This document shows positions 24,201 to 34,286 of a stretch of 43,961 bases of DNA, piece by piece. Within the stretch, counting starts at the first letter, position 1. Every line of letters starts with the position of its first letter. The stretch lies in the NCBI GenBank assembly GCA_026400105.1, contig JAPLPQ010000020.1, forward strand, positions 1-43,961, given 5' to 3'. The notes beneath the pieces are model-generated. The model ran no database searches and was not told the origin of the DNA. It worked only from the letters and a program-made list of their open reading frames with translations. This DNA comes from Burkholderiales bacterium (GTDB lineage Bacteria; Pseudomonadota; Gammaproteobacteria; Burkholderiales; Burkholderiaceae_C). A program made the position numbers and the translations under genes.

Positions 24201-25082
24201 GTGCTGGAACAGCAACTCGTCAATGCCTTGTCCCTGGGCAGCGTCTACGCGCTGTTCGCGCTCGGCTTCACTTTGATCTTCGGCGTGCTCGGCGTCGTCA
24301 ACCTGTCGCATGGCGCCGTCTTCATGGTCGGCGCCTACGCGGCGCTGCAGGTCATCAACCATTTCGGCTTTCCGCTCTGGGCCGGCCTGCTGTTTGCCTT
24401 CCTGGTTTGCGGCTTGCTCGGGCTCGCGATCGACTTCCTGGTGCTCAAGCCGCTGCGCGCGCGCGGTGCGCCGCACCTGATCCCGATGATCGCCACCATC
24501 GGGGTCGGCATCGCGATCAACAGCGCGATGCAGGGCATCTTCGGTGCCGAGAACCTGCGCTTTCCGGCCGGCACGGTGTCGGAGGAGTCGCTCACGCTCG
24601 GCGGCCTGCACCTGACCGCGCTCGAGCTCGGCATCGTGCTGCTGTCCTTCGTGCTGATGGGCGCGCTGATGCTGTCGCTCAAGCGCACCCAGCTCGGGCG
24701 CGCCATGCGCGCGATCGCCGAGTCGCCCAAGGCGGCCTATCTGCTCGGCATCAACGTCGAGGGCCTGTTCTACCTGACCTCGTTCGCCGCCGCCGGTCTG
24801 GGCGGCCTGGCCGGCGTGCTGATCGGCCTCTACTCGAACGCGCTGTTTCCGCTGATGGGCCAGCCGATGCTGCACAAGGGCATCGCGGTCATCATCCTGG
24901 GCGGCCTCGGTGACGTGCGCGGCGCCATGCTGGGCGGCCTGTTCCTGGGCTTTGCCGAGGTGCTGTCGATTGCCTATATCGGCTCCGACATGCGCGACGC
25001 GGTTGCCTTCGGTTTCCTGTTCCTGGTGCTGCTGCTGCGGCCCAAGGGTTTGTTCGGTTCACTGCAGGAGCGCAAGGTCTGA
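24201..25082 (+). CDS. LivH-type ABC permease
   Basis: A 293-residue branched-chain amino acid type permease with about eight membrane segments. It opens LEQQLVNALSLGSVYALFALGFTLIFGVLGVVNLSHGAVFMVGAY, the LivH signature, and later has RAMRAIAESPKAAYLLGINV, the ATPase-coupling loop. The GTG at 24201 was chosen because AAGGAGG lies eight bases upstream. Its stop overlaps the start of the next permease by one base (TGATG). Confidence 0.94.
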   Translation: MLEQQLVNALSLGSVYALFALGFTLIFGVLGVVNLSHGAVFMVGAYAALQVINHFGFPLWAGLLFAFLVCGLLGLAIDFLVLKPLRARGAPHLIPMIATIGVGIAINSAMQGIFGAENLRFPAGTVSEESLTLGGLHLTALELGIVLLSFVLMGALMLSLKRTQLGRAMRAIAESPKAAYLLGINVEGLFYLTSFAAAGLGGLAGVLIGLYSNALFPLMGQPMLHKGIAVIILGGLGDVRGAMLGGLFLGFAEVLSIAYIGSDMRDAVAFGFLFLVLLLRPKGLFGSLQERKV

Positions 25083-25945
25083 TGGAAGCGTTCGACAATT
25101 TCTGGGCCGTCTACAGCAATCTGGTGCTCACGCTGGGCACCAACGCGCTGCTGGCGCTGTCCATCTACCTGACGCTGTCTTGCGGCATGCTCGCGATGGC
25201 CAATGCCGCCTTCATGGGCATCGGCGCCTATGCGGCGGCGCTGCTGACGATGAACTACGACGCGCCGTTCGCGCTGGCGCTGGCGGGCGGCATGGCCGCG
25301 CCGGCGCTGGCCGCGTTCGTGATCGGCCAGCCGACGCTGCGGCTGTCGGGCGTCTACCTCGCGATGGCCACGCTGGCCTTCGGCGAGGTGGTGCGGATCG
25401 CGATCCTCAACACCGAGAGCGTCACGGGTGGCGCGCTCGGCCTCAACGGCATTCCGCCCTCGACCCAGTGGTGGCATGTCGCGCTGGTGCTGGCGCTGGT
25501 GCTGTTCGGCCTGTGGCGCCTGAACCGCTCGCGCGTCGGGCGCGCCTTCGAGGCGATCAAGGAGGATGACACCGCAGCCGGACTGATGGGCATCGATGTC
25601 GCCGGCCACAAGCTGCTGGCCTTCGTGCTCGGCGCGATGATCGCCGGCCTGGCCGGTGCGCTCAACGCGCACCTGACCTTCTTCATCGGCCCCAACGAAT
25701 ACGGTTTTGACCGCGGGGTCGAGATCCTGACCATGGCGATCCTGGGCGGCATCAACGGCCTGCTCGGGCCGGTGCTGGGTGCGCTCACCCTGACGCTGCT
25801 GCCCGAGCTGCTGCGTTCGCTCAACGATTTCCGTCTGGTCTTCAACGGCCTGATCCTGGTGCTGATCGTGCTGTTCCTGCCCCAGGGCGTCTGGGACCCG
25901 GTGCGCCTGCGTCAATGGTTCAAGCGCAAGGGGGGCCAGGCATGA
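25082..25945 (+). CDS. LivM-type ABC permease
   Basis: A 287-residue second permease, without the long N-terminal extension of E. coli LivM. LSCGMLAMANAAFMGIGAYAAALL is the family signature, and RVGRAFEAIKEDDTAAGLMGIDVAGHK the coupling loop. About eight to nine membrane helices are present. It is coupled upstream by TGATG and downstream by ATGA. Confidence 0.94.
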   Translation: MEAFDNFWAVYSNLVLTLGTNALLALSIYLTLSCGMLAMANAAFMGIGAYAAALLTMNYDAPFALALAGGMAAPALAAFVIGQPTLRLSGVYLAMATLAFGEVVRIAILNTESVTGGALGLNGIPPSTQWWHVALVLALVLFGLWRLNRSRVGRAFEAIKEDDTAAGLMGIDVAGHKLLAFVLGAMIAGLAGALNAHLTFFIGPNEYGFDRGVEILTMAILGGINGLLGPVLGALTLTLLPELLRSLNDFRLVFNGLILVLIVLFLPQGVWDPVRLRQWFKRKGGQA

Positions 25946-26741
25946 GCAAGCTGCTCGAACTCAGCGGCGTCGAGCGCCATTTCGGCGGCCTCAAGGTGCT
26001 GCAGGGCGTCAATCTCGCGATCCCGCAAGGCGGCGTGTTCGGCCTGATCGGCCCCAACGGCGCCGGCAAGACCACGGTGTTCAACCTGATCACGGGCCTG
26101 CAGCAGCCCGACGGCGGTGCGATCCGCTTCGACGGCCGCGACCTGTCCGGCCTCAAACCGCACCAGATCACAAGGCTCGGCCTGGCGCGCACCTTCCAGA
26201 ACATCCGGATCTTCAAGGGCATGTCCCTGCTCGAGAACGTGATGGTCGGCCAGCATTCCCATCTGCGCTATGGCGCCCTGGGCCTGCTGCTGGCCAGCGC
26301 AGGTTTCCGGGCCCAGGAGCGGCGTGCGCGCGAACGGGCGCGCGAGTTGCTGTCCTGGGTCGGTCTGGAGTCGCAGGCCGACGAGGTGGCCGACAAGCTG
26401 TCCTACGGCGACCAGCGCAAGCTCGAGCTCGCGCGTGCGCTGGCGACCGAGCCGCGCCTGCTGCTGCTCGACGAGCCGGTGGCCGGCATGAACAGCGCCG
26501 AGAAGGTCGAGATCATGGCCGTGATCCGTGCCATCGCCGCGCGCGGCTTCACGGTGTTCATGATCGAGCACGACATGAAGTTCGTCATGGGCCTGTGCGA
26601 GCAGATCGCGGTGCTGAACTTCGGCCAGATCATCGCGCTCGGCAATCCCGAGCAGATCCGCACCAACCCGCAGGTGATCGAGGCCTATCTGGGCCGCGAT
26701 GACGATGAAGCCGGCCCTGCGCCGAGCCAAGGAGAGCGCGC

Positions 26742-26745
<4 letters not shown>
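25942..26745 (+). CDS. LivG-type ABC ATP-binding protein
   Basis: A 267-residue ATPase: Walker A GPNGAGKTT, LSYGDQRKLELARAL as signature, Walker B LLLLDEPVAGMN. RLGLARTFQNIRIFKGMSLLENVMVGQH is characteristic of LivG. The ATG at 25942 overlaps the livM-like stop (ATGA), and the stop overlaps the livF-like start in the same way. Confidence 0.95.
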
Positions 26746-27560
<815 letters not shown>

Positions 27561-27651
27561 CGCCTTGATGCATTGACGGTTGCCGCGGGCGGCTGGCGCT
27601 GGCCGGCGCCCGGCTGCAGCCACCGCCTCGCTGCGTTAAAATCCGTTACTT

Positions 27652-27682
27652 GAGCCCGCTGCCCCGGCGGGCTCATTCGTTT
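27652..27682 (+). terminator. hairpin between livF-like gene and queE
   Basis: GAGCCCGC (27652-27659) pairs with GCGGGCTC (27667-27674), followed by ATTCGTTTT. It could end the importer transcript; alternatively, because TAAAAT at 27637-27642 looks like a -10 element, it could be the 5' leader hairpin of the queED transcript. Confidence 0.5.
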
Positions 27683-27710
27683 TCAAGCCGGGGCCATGTC
27701 GAGGAACACC

Positions 27711-27839
27711 ATGTTCAAAACCTCGCTGCCGCGTTCGCGGCCGCCAGCCCTTGCTTTTCCGTCCGATCCCTTGTTCCGGCACCCCGTCGCTGCCGGATCG
27801 CGCCGTCACGCATCTATGCTGGCAGGGGAGTGGGCATGA
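27711..27839 (+). CDS. possible 42-residue leader peptide overlapping the queE start
   Basis: An ATG with GAGGAACACC directly upstream opens a 42-codon frame (MFKTSLPRSRPPALAFPSDP...), whose TGA overlaps the queE ATG as ATGA. The peptide is Pro/Arg/Ala-rich with no recognisable domain. The good ribosome site and the coupling overlap argue for real translation; its own function, if any, may be to couple or attenuate queE translation. Confidence 0.35.
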   Translation: MFKTSLPRSRPPALAFPSDPLFRHPVAAGSRRHASMLAGEWA

Positions 27840-28468
27840 CTTATTCGGTCAAGGAAATCTTCTACACCCTGCAGGGCGAAGGCCTGCGCGCCGGTCGCTC
27901 GGCGGTGTTCTGCCGCTTCGCCGGCTGCAACCTCTGGAGCGGACGCGAGCAGGACCGCGCCAGCGCCATCTGCCGCTTCTGCGACACCGACTTCGTCGGC
28001 ACCGACGGCACGCTGGGCGGCAAGTACCCCGACGCGGCCGAGCTGGCCGCGCGCATCGCCGCGCTCTGGCCCGAGGGGCAGGGCCGGCGCTATGTGGTGC
28101 TGACCGGCGGCGAGCCGCTGCTGCAGGTCGATGCGGCCTTGCTCGACGCGCTGCATGCGCAGGGCTTCGAGGTCGCGGTCGAGACCAATGGCTCGATCGC
28201 CGCGCCTCCCGGCATCGACTGGATCTGCGTCAGCCCCAAGGCCGGCGCGCCGCTGCTGCAGACCCAGGGCCAGGAGCTCAAGCTGGTCTGGCCCCAGCCC
28301 GGACTCGATCCGGAGCCGCTGGGCCGGCTCGACTTCGAGCATTTCCTGCTGCAGCCGATGGACAACCCGGCCCAGGCCGCCAACACCCAGGCCTGCATCG
28401 CCTATTGCCAGGCGCACCCGCAGTGGCGGCTGTCGCTGCAGACCCACAAGATCCTGGAGATTCGCTGA
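27836..28468 (+). CDS. queE: 7-carboxy-7-deazaguanine synthase
   Basis: A 210-residue radical SAM enzyme that converts 6-carboxy-tetrahydropterin to 7-carboxy-7-deazaguanine in queuosine synthesis. It has the QueE-specific cluster motif C-x14-C-x2-C (Cys31, Cys46, Cys49, in CNLWSG...CRFCDTDF). VLTGGEPLLQ and ETNGS are the usual SAM-binding and substrate segments. The ATG at 27836 follows AGGGGAGTGGGC and begins at the conserved YSVKEIFYTLQGEG. Its stop overlaps the next start by one base (TGATG). Confidence 0.96.
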   Translation: MTYSVKEIFYTLQGEGLRAGRSAVFCRFAGCNLWSGREQDRASAICRFCDTDFVGTDGTLGGKYPDAAELAARIAALWPEGQGRRYVVLTGGEPLLQVDAALLDALHAQGFEVAVETNGSIAAPPGIDWICVSPKAGAPLLQTQGQELKLVWPQPGLDPEPLGRLDFEHFLLQPMDNPAQAANTQACIAYCQAHPQWRLSLQTHKILEIR

Positions 28469-28860
28469 TGAGCGAGACGGTCACCATCCCGCGTCCGGCG
28501 CGCTGCGAGCTGTCGCAGCGCTTCTATTTCGAGGCCGCGCACACGCTCGAGCGCAGCATCGACGCCGAGGGCAGCCGCCGCATCCACGGCCACACCTATC
28601 ACGCCGAGGTCACGCTGCTGGGCAATCCCGACCCGGCCAGCGGCATGCTGGTCGACCTGGCCTACCTGCGGCGCGAGGTCGAGCGCCTGCGCGACCGGCT
28701 CGACCACCGCTTCCTCGACGAGGTCGCGGGCCTGGGTCCGGCGACGCTGGAGAACCTGTGCGCCTTCATCCGCGCCGACCTCGAGCCGGCCTTTCCGCAG
28801 CTGTGCGCGGTCAGCGTCGAGCGCCAGGCCAGCGGCGACCGTTGCCGCCTGAGCTGGTAA
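28468..28860 (+). CDS. queD: QueD/PTPS-family protein (6-carboxy-tetrahydropterin synthase-like)
   Basis: A 130-residue member of the 6-pyruvoyl-tetrahydropterin synthase family. Zinc ligands are seen in FEAAHTLE and IHGHTYH; LDHRFLDE and the ATLEN glutamate are also kept. The position of the catalytic cysteine in E. coli QueD (Cys27 in the C-x3-HGH motif) is Ser here (S-x3-HGH, in EGSRRIHGH), and no other cysteine lies nearby. Tight coupling to queE argues for a role in the same pathway, but the chemistry may differ or use another residue. Confidence 0.88.
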   Translation: MSETVTIPRPARCELSQRFYFEAAHTLERSIDAEGSRRIHGHTYHAEVTLLGNPDPASGMLVDLAYLRREVERLRDRLDHRFLDEVAGLGPATLENLCAFIRADLEPAFPQLCAVSVERQASGDRCRLSW

Positions 28861-28887
28861 GGCCCGGGCACCGGTCGCCGGCGCCGT

Positions 28888-29385
28888 TCAGCGGCGGGCG
28901 GGCTGGCAGCCGGCGCAGGTACCGTGGATTGCCAGTTCCACCCGCTGCGCATGATGCCCCAGGTGCGCCAGCGCATCGAGCAGCTGGTGGGTGGCGGCAC
29001 GGCTGCTTTGGCTGGCTTCGGTGATGCGGAACTGGCGGTGGCAGGCGTCGCACTCGAAGCGTGGCGCCTGGGCCTCGGCATCGCTGGCCGCCAGGTGAAA
29101 GCGCCAGCTGCGTGACTCGTCGTCCGGTTGGCGCTCAAGCAGTCCGGCCGCGGCCAGTCGGTCCAGCAGGCGGTAGAGCGTGACGCGGTTGCACCGCAGT
29201 CCGCTGGCCTGCAGTGCGGCATCGACCTCGGCGTGGGTCGGGCTCCAGCCGGAATCATGCAGGAACAGCTCCAGCACCCGCCGCGTGGCCTGGGTACGTC
29301 GCAAGCCAGCCCGCTCCAGGCAGGCCAGCCATTCGGGCGGCAAGCGGTCGGTCGGCATGGACGGGGAGGCTGGTGTGTCCGGCAT
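28888..29385 (-). CDS. zur: Fur-family regulator, probably Zur
   Basis: A 165-residue Fur-family metalloregulator. The winged helix (LRCNRVTLYRLLDRLAAAGLLER) is followed by the dimer and metal domain, with CDAC and a C-terminal CAGC forming the structural zinc site. It is divergent from a zinc importer operon, with two symmetric sites in the shared promoter, so the zinc uptake regulator is the best call. The ATG at 29385 was chosen because the frame further upstream runs through the operator. The start codon lies at the edge of the 19-bp inverted repeat, so autoregulation is likely. Confidence 0.9.
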   Translation of the reverse strand: MPDTPASPSMPTDRLPPEWLACLERAGLRRTQATRRVLELFLHDSGWSPTHAEVDAALQASGLRCNRVTLYRLLDRLAAAGLLERQPDDESRSWRFHLAASDAEAQAPRFECDACHRQFRITEASQSSRAATHQLLDALAHLGHHAQRVELAIHGTCAGCQPARR

Positions 29386-29428
29386 CTGGGCATCATAACG
29401 CAACCCGGATGCGTTATGATGCCCAGAT
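29384..29428. promoter_or_regulatory. candidate Zur operator 1, perfect 19-bp inverted repeat
   Basis: ATCTGGGCATCATAACGCA (29384-29402) is exactly repeated inverted at 29410-29428, with the 7-bp spacer ACCCGGA. The inner part, ATAACGCA-N7-TGCGTTAT (29395-29417), has the size and symmetry of a Fur/Zur site. It touches the zur start codon and lies about 50-100 bases upstream of the zinc operon. Confidence 0.7.
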
Positions 29429-29450
29429 AATTGCAACCCAATTGCGATAG
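29427..29450. promoter_or_regulatory. candidate Zur operator 2
   Basis: This 24-base element resembles the core of operator 1: both read ATAA, then one or two bases, GCAACCC, a short variable stretch, TGCG, one base, TA. It forms an imperfect palindrome and lies 30 bases before the first start codon of the zinc operon, so it would control the rightward transcript. Confidence 0.6.
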
Positions 29451-29479
29451 CTGCCCGCGCTGCCCAAACGCCTTTCCCG

Positions 29480-29674
29480 ATGTCAGAACCGCACATCCAT
29501 TCCCACTCCCATGATCATGGTCCGCAGGCGGCCGTCCAGCCTGTTGCGGCAGTCGCTGCCGGGCCGCGTGCTTCCTGGCTGCTGCATTCGGCGGCCCAGC
29601 GCCTGCTGGGCGCCGCGCTGGTCTGCGCCGCGCTGGTCGCGGCCATGCTGTGGGCTACCTCCGCACAGGGTTGA
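29480..29674 (+). CDS. His-rich single-span micro-protein of the zinc operon
   Basis: A 64-residue protein whose N terminus is a metal-binding-like run (His5, 7, 9, 11, 13 with Asp12 in HIHSHSHDHG), followed by an Ala/Val/Pro linker and one hydrophobic helix (about 41-60, LLGAALVCAALVAAMLWAT). It is the first gene behind the two candidate Zur sites, and znuC starts one base after its stop. I do not recognise a named family. Its position and histidines suggest a zinc-binding membrane accessory of the importer. Confidence 0.75.
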   Translation: MSEPHIHSHSHDHGPQAAVQPVAAVAAGPRASWLLHSAAQRLLGAALVCAALVAAMLWATSAQG

Positions 29675-29675
29675 C

Positions 29676-32274
<2,599 letters not shown>

Positions 32275-32298
32275 GTCTCCTCCAGGCCCTTGCTGCGT

Positions 32299-32383
32299 GG
32301 CCGAGGCTGGGGTGGAACCGCTCGCCTCATGCTGTCCGCTGCGCGGCCAGAAATCGGCTCACGGTCCCACCCCAGCCTCGGCC
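32299..32383. repeat. perfect 17-bp inverted repeat enclosing 51 bases
   Basis: GGCCGAGGCTGGGGTGG (32299-32315) is exactly repeated inverted at 32367-32383; after one mismatch four more inner base pairs form (ACCG/CGGT). It can make a very stable cruciform or RNA hairpin 24 bases after the znuA stop. A T-rich tract follows, so it may act as the operon's terminator, or it may be a remnant of a small mobile repeat. Confidence 0.75.
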
Positions 32384-32387
32384 TGCC

Positions 32388-32415
32388 GTTTGTTTGTTTG
32401 TTTGTTTTTTGTTTG
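32388..32415 (+). repeat. GTTT tetranucleotide tract
   Basis: Five consecutive GTTT units, then a run of six T and one more GTTT, standing out sharply in GC-rich DNA. It lies between the znuA hairpin and guaD, roughly 90-115 bases before the guaD start. Simple tetranucleotide repeats can vary in number by slippage; here it is non-coding. Confidence 0.8.
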
Positions 32416-32502
32416 GCTGGCTGGTTGAATTCCTGGCGCGAAAACCGTCGGAATCAATCGTCGCCCACGCGACCTTCTGAGCGGCGCGCTATGCTGACGG
32501 GC

Positions 32503-33819
32503 ATGAAAGCCTATCGCGCCGCCATCCTGTCCTTCGACCCCGACACCGGCGCGCCGCGCTACTGGTCCGATGGCCTGCTGGTCACCGGGCCGGGGCAGGG
32601 CGGTCCCGCTGCGCCGCGCGTCGTGCTGGCGCTGGGGCCCTTCCATGAGCTGATCCACCGCTATCCCGGCCTAGGCGTCGAGTCGCTGCCGGACCGCTTG
32701 ATCGCTCCGGGCTTTGTCGACCTGCATGTCCACTACCCGCAGACCGATGTCATCGGCTCGCCGGCCGAGGGCCTGCTGCCCTGGCTCGAGCAGCATACCT
32801 TCCCGCAGGAGGCGCGCTTTGCCGATCCGCTGCATGCGGCCGAGGTGGCGGAGTTCTTCCTCGACGAGCTCGACCGCCATGGCGTGACGACCGCGCTGGC
32901 CTTCTGCACCTCGCATCCGCAATCGGTCGATGCGCTGATGAGGGCGGCGCGCCCGCGCGGCCTGCGGCTGATCGCGGGCAAATGCCTGCAGGACCGCCAC
33001 TGTCCCGCGGGCGTGCGCGACCAGACCGAGCAGAGCCTGCTCGACACCGAGGCGCTGATCTTGCGCTGGCATGGTATCGGCCGGCTGGCTTACGCGATCA
33101 CGCCGCGCTTCGCGCCGACCTGCTCGGATGCGCAGTTGCGCGGCGCGGGCGAGCTCGCCGCGCGCCATCCCGGCGTCTGGATCCAGTCGCATGTGGCCGA
33201 GAACCTCGACGAGCTGGCTTGGGTGCGCGAGCTCTATCCGCAAGACCGCAGCTACCTCGAGGTCTATGCCCGTTTCGGCCTGCTGCGCGAGCGCTCGGTC
33301 TACGCGCATTGCCTGCATCTGGACGACGATGACCGCGCGCTGCTGCGTGAGCGCGGCGCGGCGGCAGCGGTCTGTCCGACCAGCAACTTCTTCCTCGGCA
33401 GCGGCTGCTTCGATTTCGCCAGCGCCGAGCGCACCGGCTTTGGGCATGGCCTGGCCAGCGATGTCGGCGGCGGCACCAGCTTCAGTCCGTTTCGCACCAT
33501 GCTGGCGGCCTACGAGGCCGGCCGGGCCGGCTTCACCGGCGGCGGCCCGGCCAAGGCCGGCGTGAGTCTGGCGCCGAGCCGGCTCTGGTGGCTGCACACG
33601 GCCGGTGCGGCGCGCGCGCTCGGGCTGGCCGGGCAGGTCGGCAACCTGGCGCCCGGCTGCGAGGCCGATTTCGTCCTGCTCGATCCGCGCGCCACGCCGC
33701 TGCTGGCGCGGCGCACGGCACAGGCACGCGATCTCGAGGAGTTGCTGTTCGCCCTGATCGTGCTGGGCGACGAGCGCGTGGTCGCGCGCACCGTGCGCGC
33801 CGGCTCAGTGATCGATTGA
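32503..33819 (+). CDS. guaD: guanine deaminase
   Basis: A 438-residue metal-dependent amidohydrolase converting guanine to xanthine. PGFVDLHVHYPQTDVIGSPAEGLLPWLEQHTFP is the GuaD signature with the HxH zinc ligands. IQSHVAENLDE, AHCLHLDDDD and LASDVGGGTSFSPFRTM carry the remaining metal and substrate residues. The ATG at 32503 (MKAYRAAIL) fits the family start; ATG 32491 adds four residues, and neither has a strong Shine-Dalgarno sequence. The product is a substrate of the XdhAB encoded 16 kb upstream. Its 3' end overlaps that of hslR by 15 bases, tail to tail. Confidence 0.94.
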   Translation: MKAYRAAILSFDPDTGAPRYWSDGLLVTGPGQGGPAAPRVVLALGPFHELIHRYPGLGVESLPDRLIAPGFVDLHVHYPQTDVIGSPAEGLLPWLEQHTFPQEARFADPLHAAEVAEFFLDELDRHGVTTALAFCTSHPQSVDALMRAARPRGLRLIAGKCLQDRHCPAGVRDQTEQSLLDTEALILRWHGIGRLAYAITPRFAPTCSDAQLRGAGELAARHPGVWIQSHVAENLDELAWVRELYPQDRSYLEVYARFGLLRERSVYAHCLHLDDDDRALLRERGAAAAVCPTSNFFLGSGCFDFASAERTGFGHGLASDVGGGTSFSPFRTMLAAYEAGRAGFTGGGPAKAGVSLAPSRLWWLHTAGAARALGLAGQVGNLAPGCEADFVLLDPRATPLLARRTAQARDLEELLFALIVLGDERVVARTVRAGSVID

Positions 33820-34242
33820 GGCGCTCCAGCGCTCGTTCCAGCCGGGAGTGCGCAGGTCCTGCAGCTGGCGCCGGTCGCGCTTGGTCGGGCGGCCCTGGCT
33901 CAGGCCTTGCGAGGGCTCGGGCGCGATCCGGCGCTGCTCGGCGGCGTTGCTGCGTGCCAGCAGCGAGGCTGCCGTTTCCTCGTAGAGCAGGGCGGCCTGC
34001 GGCGCCGGGCCGCGCACCGCGCTCAAGCCCTTGACGCACAGGGTGCGCTGGTCGAAGCCGGCGCGCAGTTCGATCTCGTCGCCGATGCGCGGCTCGCGCG
34101 AGGCCTTGGCGACCTGGCCGTTGACCTTGACCCGGCCCTTGTCGATCTCGTCGGCTGCCAGGCTACGCGTCTTGTAGCAGCGCGCGGCCCAGAGCCATTT
34201 GTCGAGCCGGATTTTTTCTGCGGAAGGAGGGGTGGCTGCCAT
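33805..34242 (-). CDS. hslR: Hsp15-like S4-domain RNA-binding protein
   Basis: A 145-residue protein with an N-terminal S4 domain (about 10-75: IRLDKWLWAARCYKTRSLAADEIDKGRVKVNGQVAKASREPRIGDEIEL), the signature of Hsp15, which binds 50S subunits carrying stalled nascent chains. The C-terminal part is a basic tail (GRPTKRDRRQLQDL). The length is close to E. coli Hsp15. The last 15 bases overlap guaD on the other strand. Confidence 0.92.
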   Translation of the reverse strand: MAATPPSAEKIRLDKWLWAARCYKTRSLAADEIDKGRVKVNGQVAKASREPRIGDEIELRAGFDQRTLCVKGLSAVRGPAPQAALLYEETAASLLARSNAAEQRRIAPEPSQGLSQGRPTKRDRRQLQDLRTPGWNERWSASIDH

Positions 34243-34286
34243 GTATCGAAGAAGTGGTTGCTGGCGCTATTCTCGCGCAGCCGGTC

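Noticed and set aside
27561-27835. preQ1 riboswitch upstream of queE
   Set aside because: The leader has a simple hairpin only; I could not find the C-rich/A-rich pseudoknot pattern of known preQ1 classes.
32388-32415. GTTT tract as a CRISPR or phase-variable coding repeat
   Set aside because: No spacers between units and it lies outside any reading frame that looks real.
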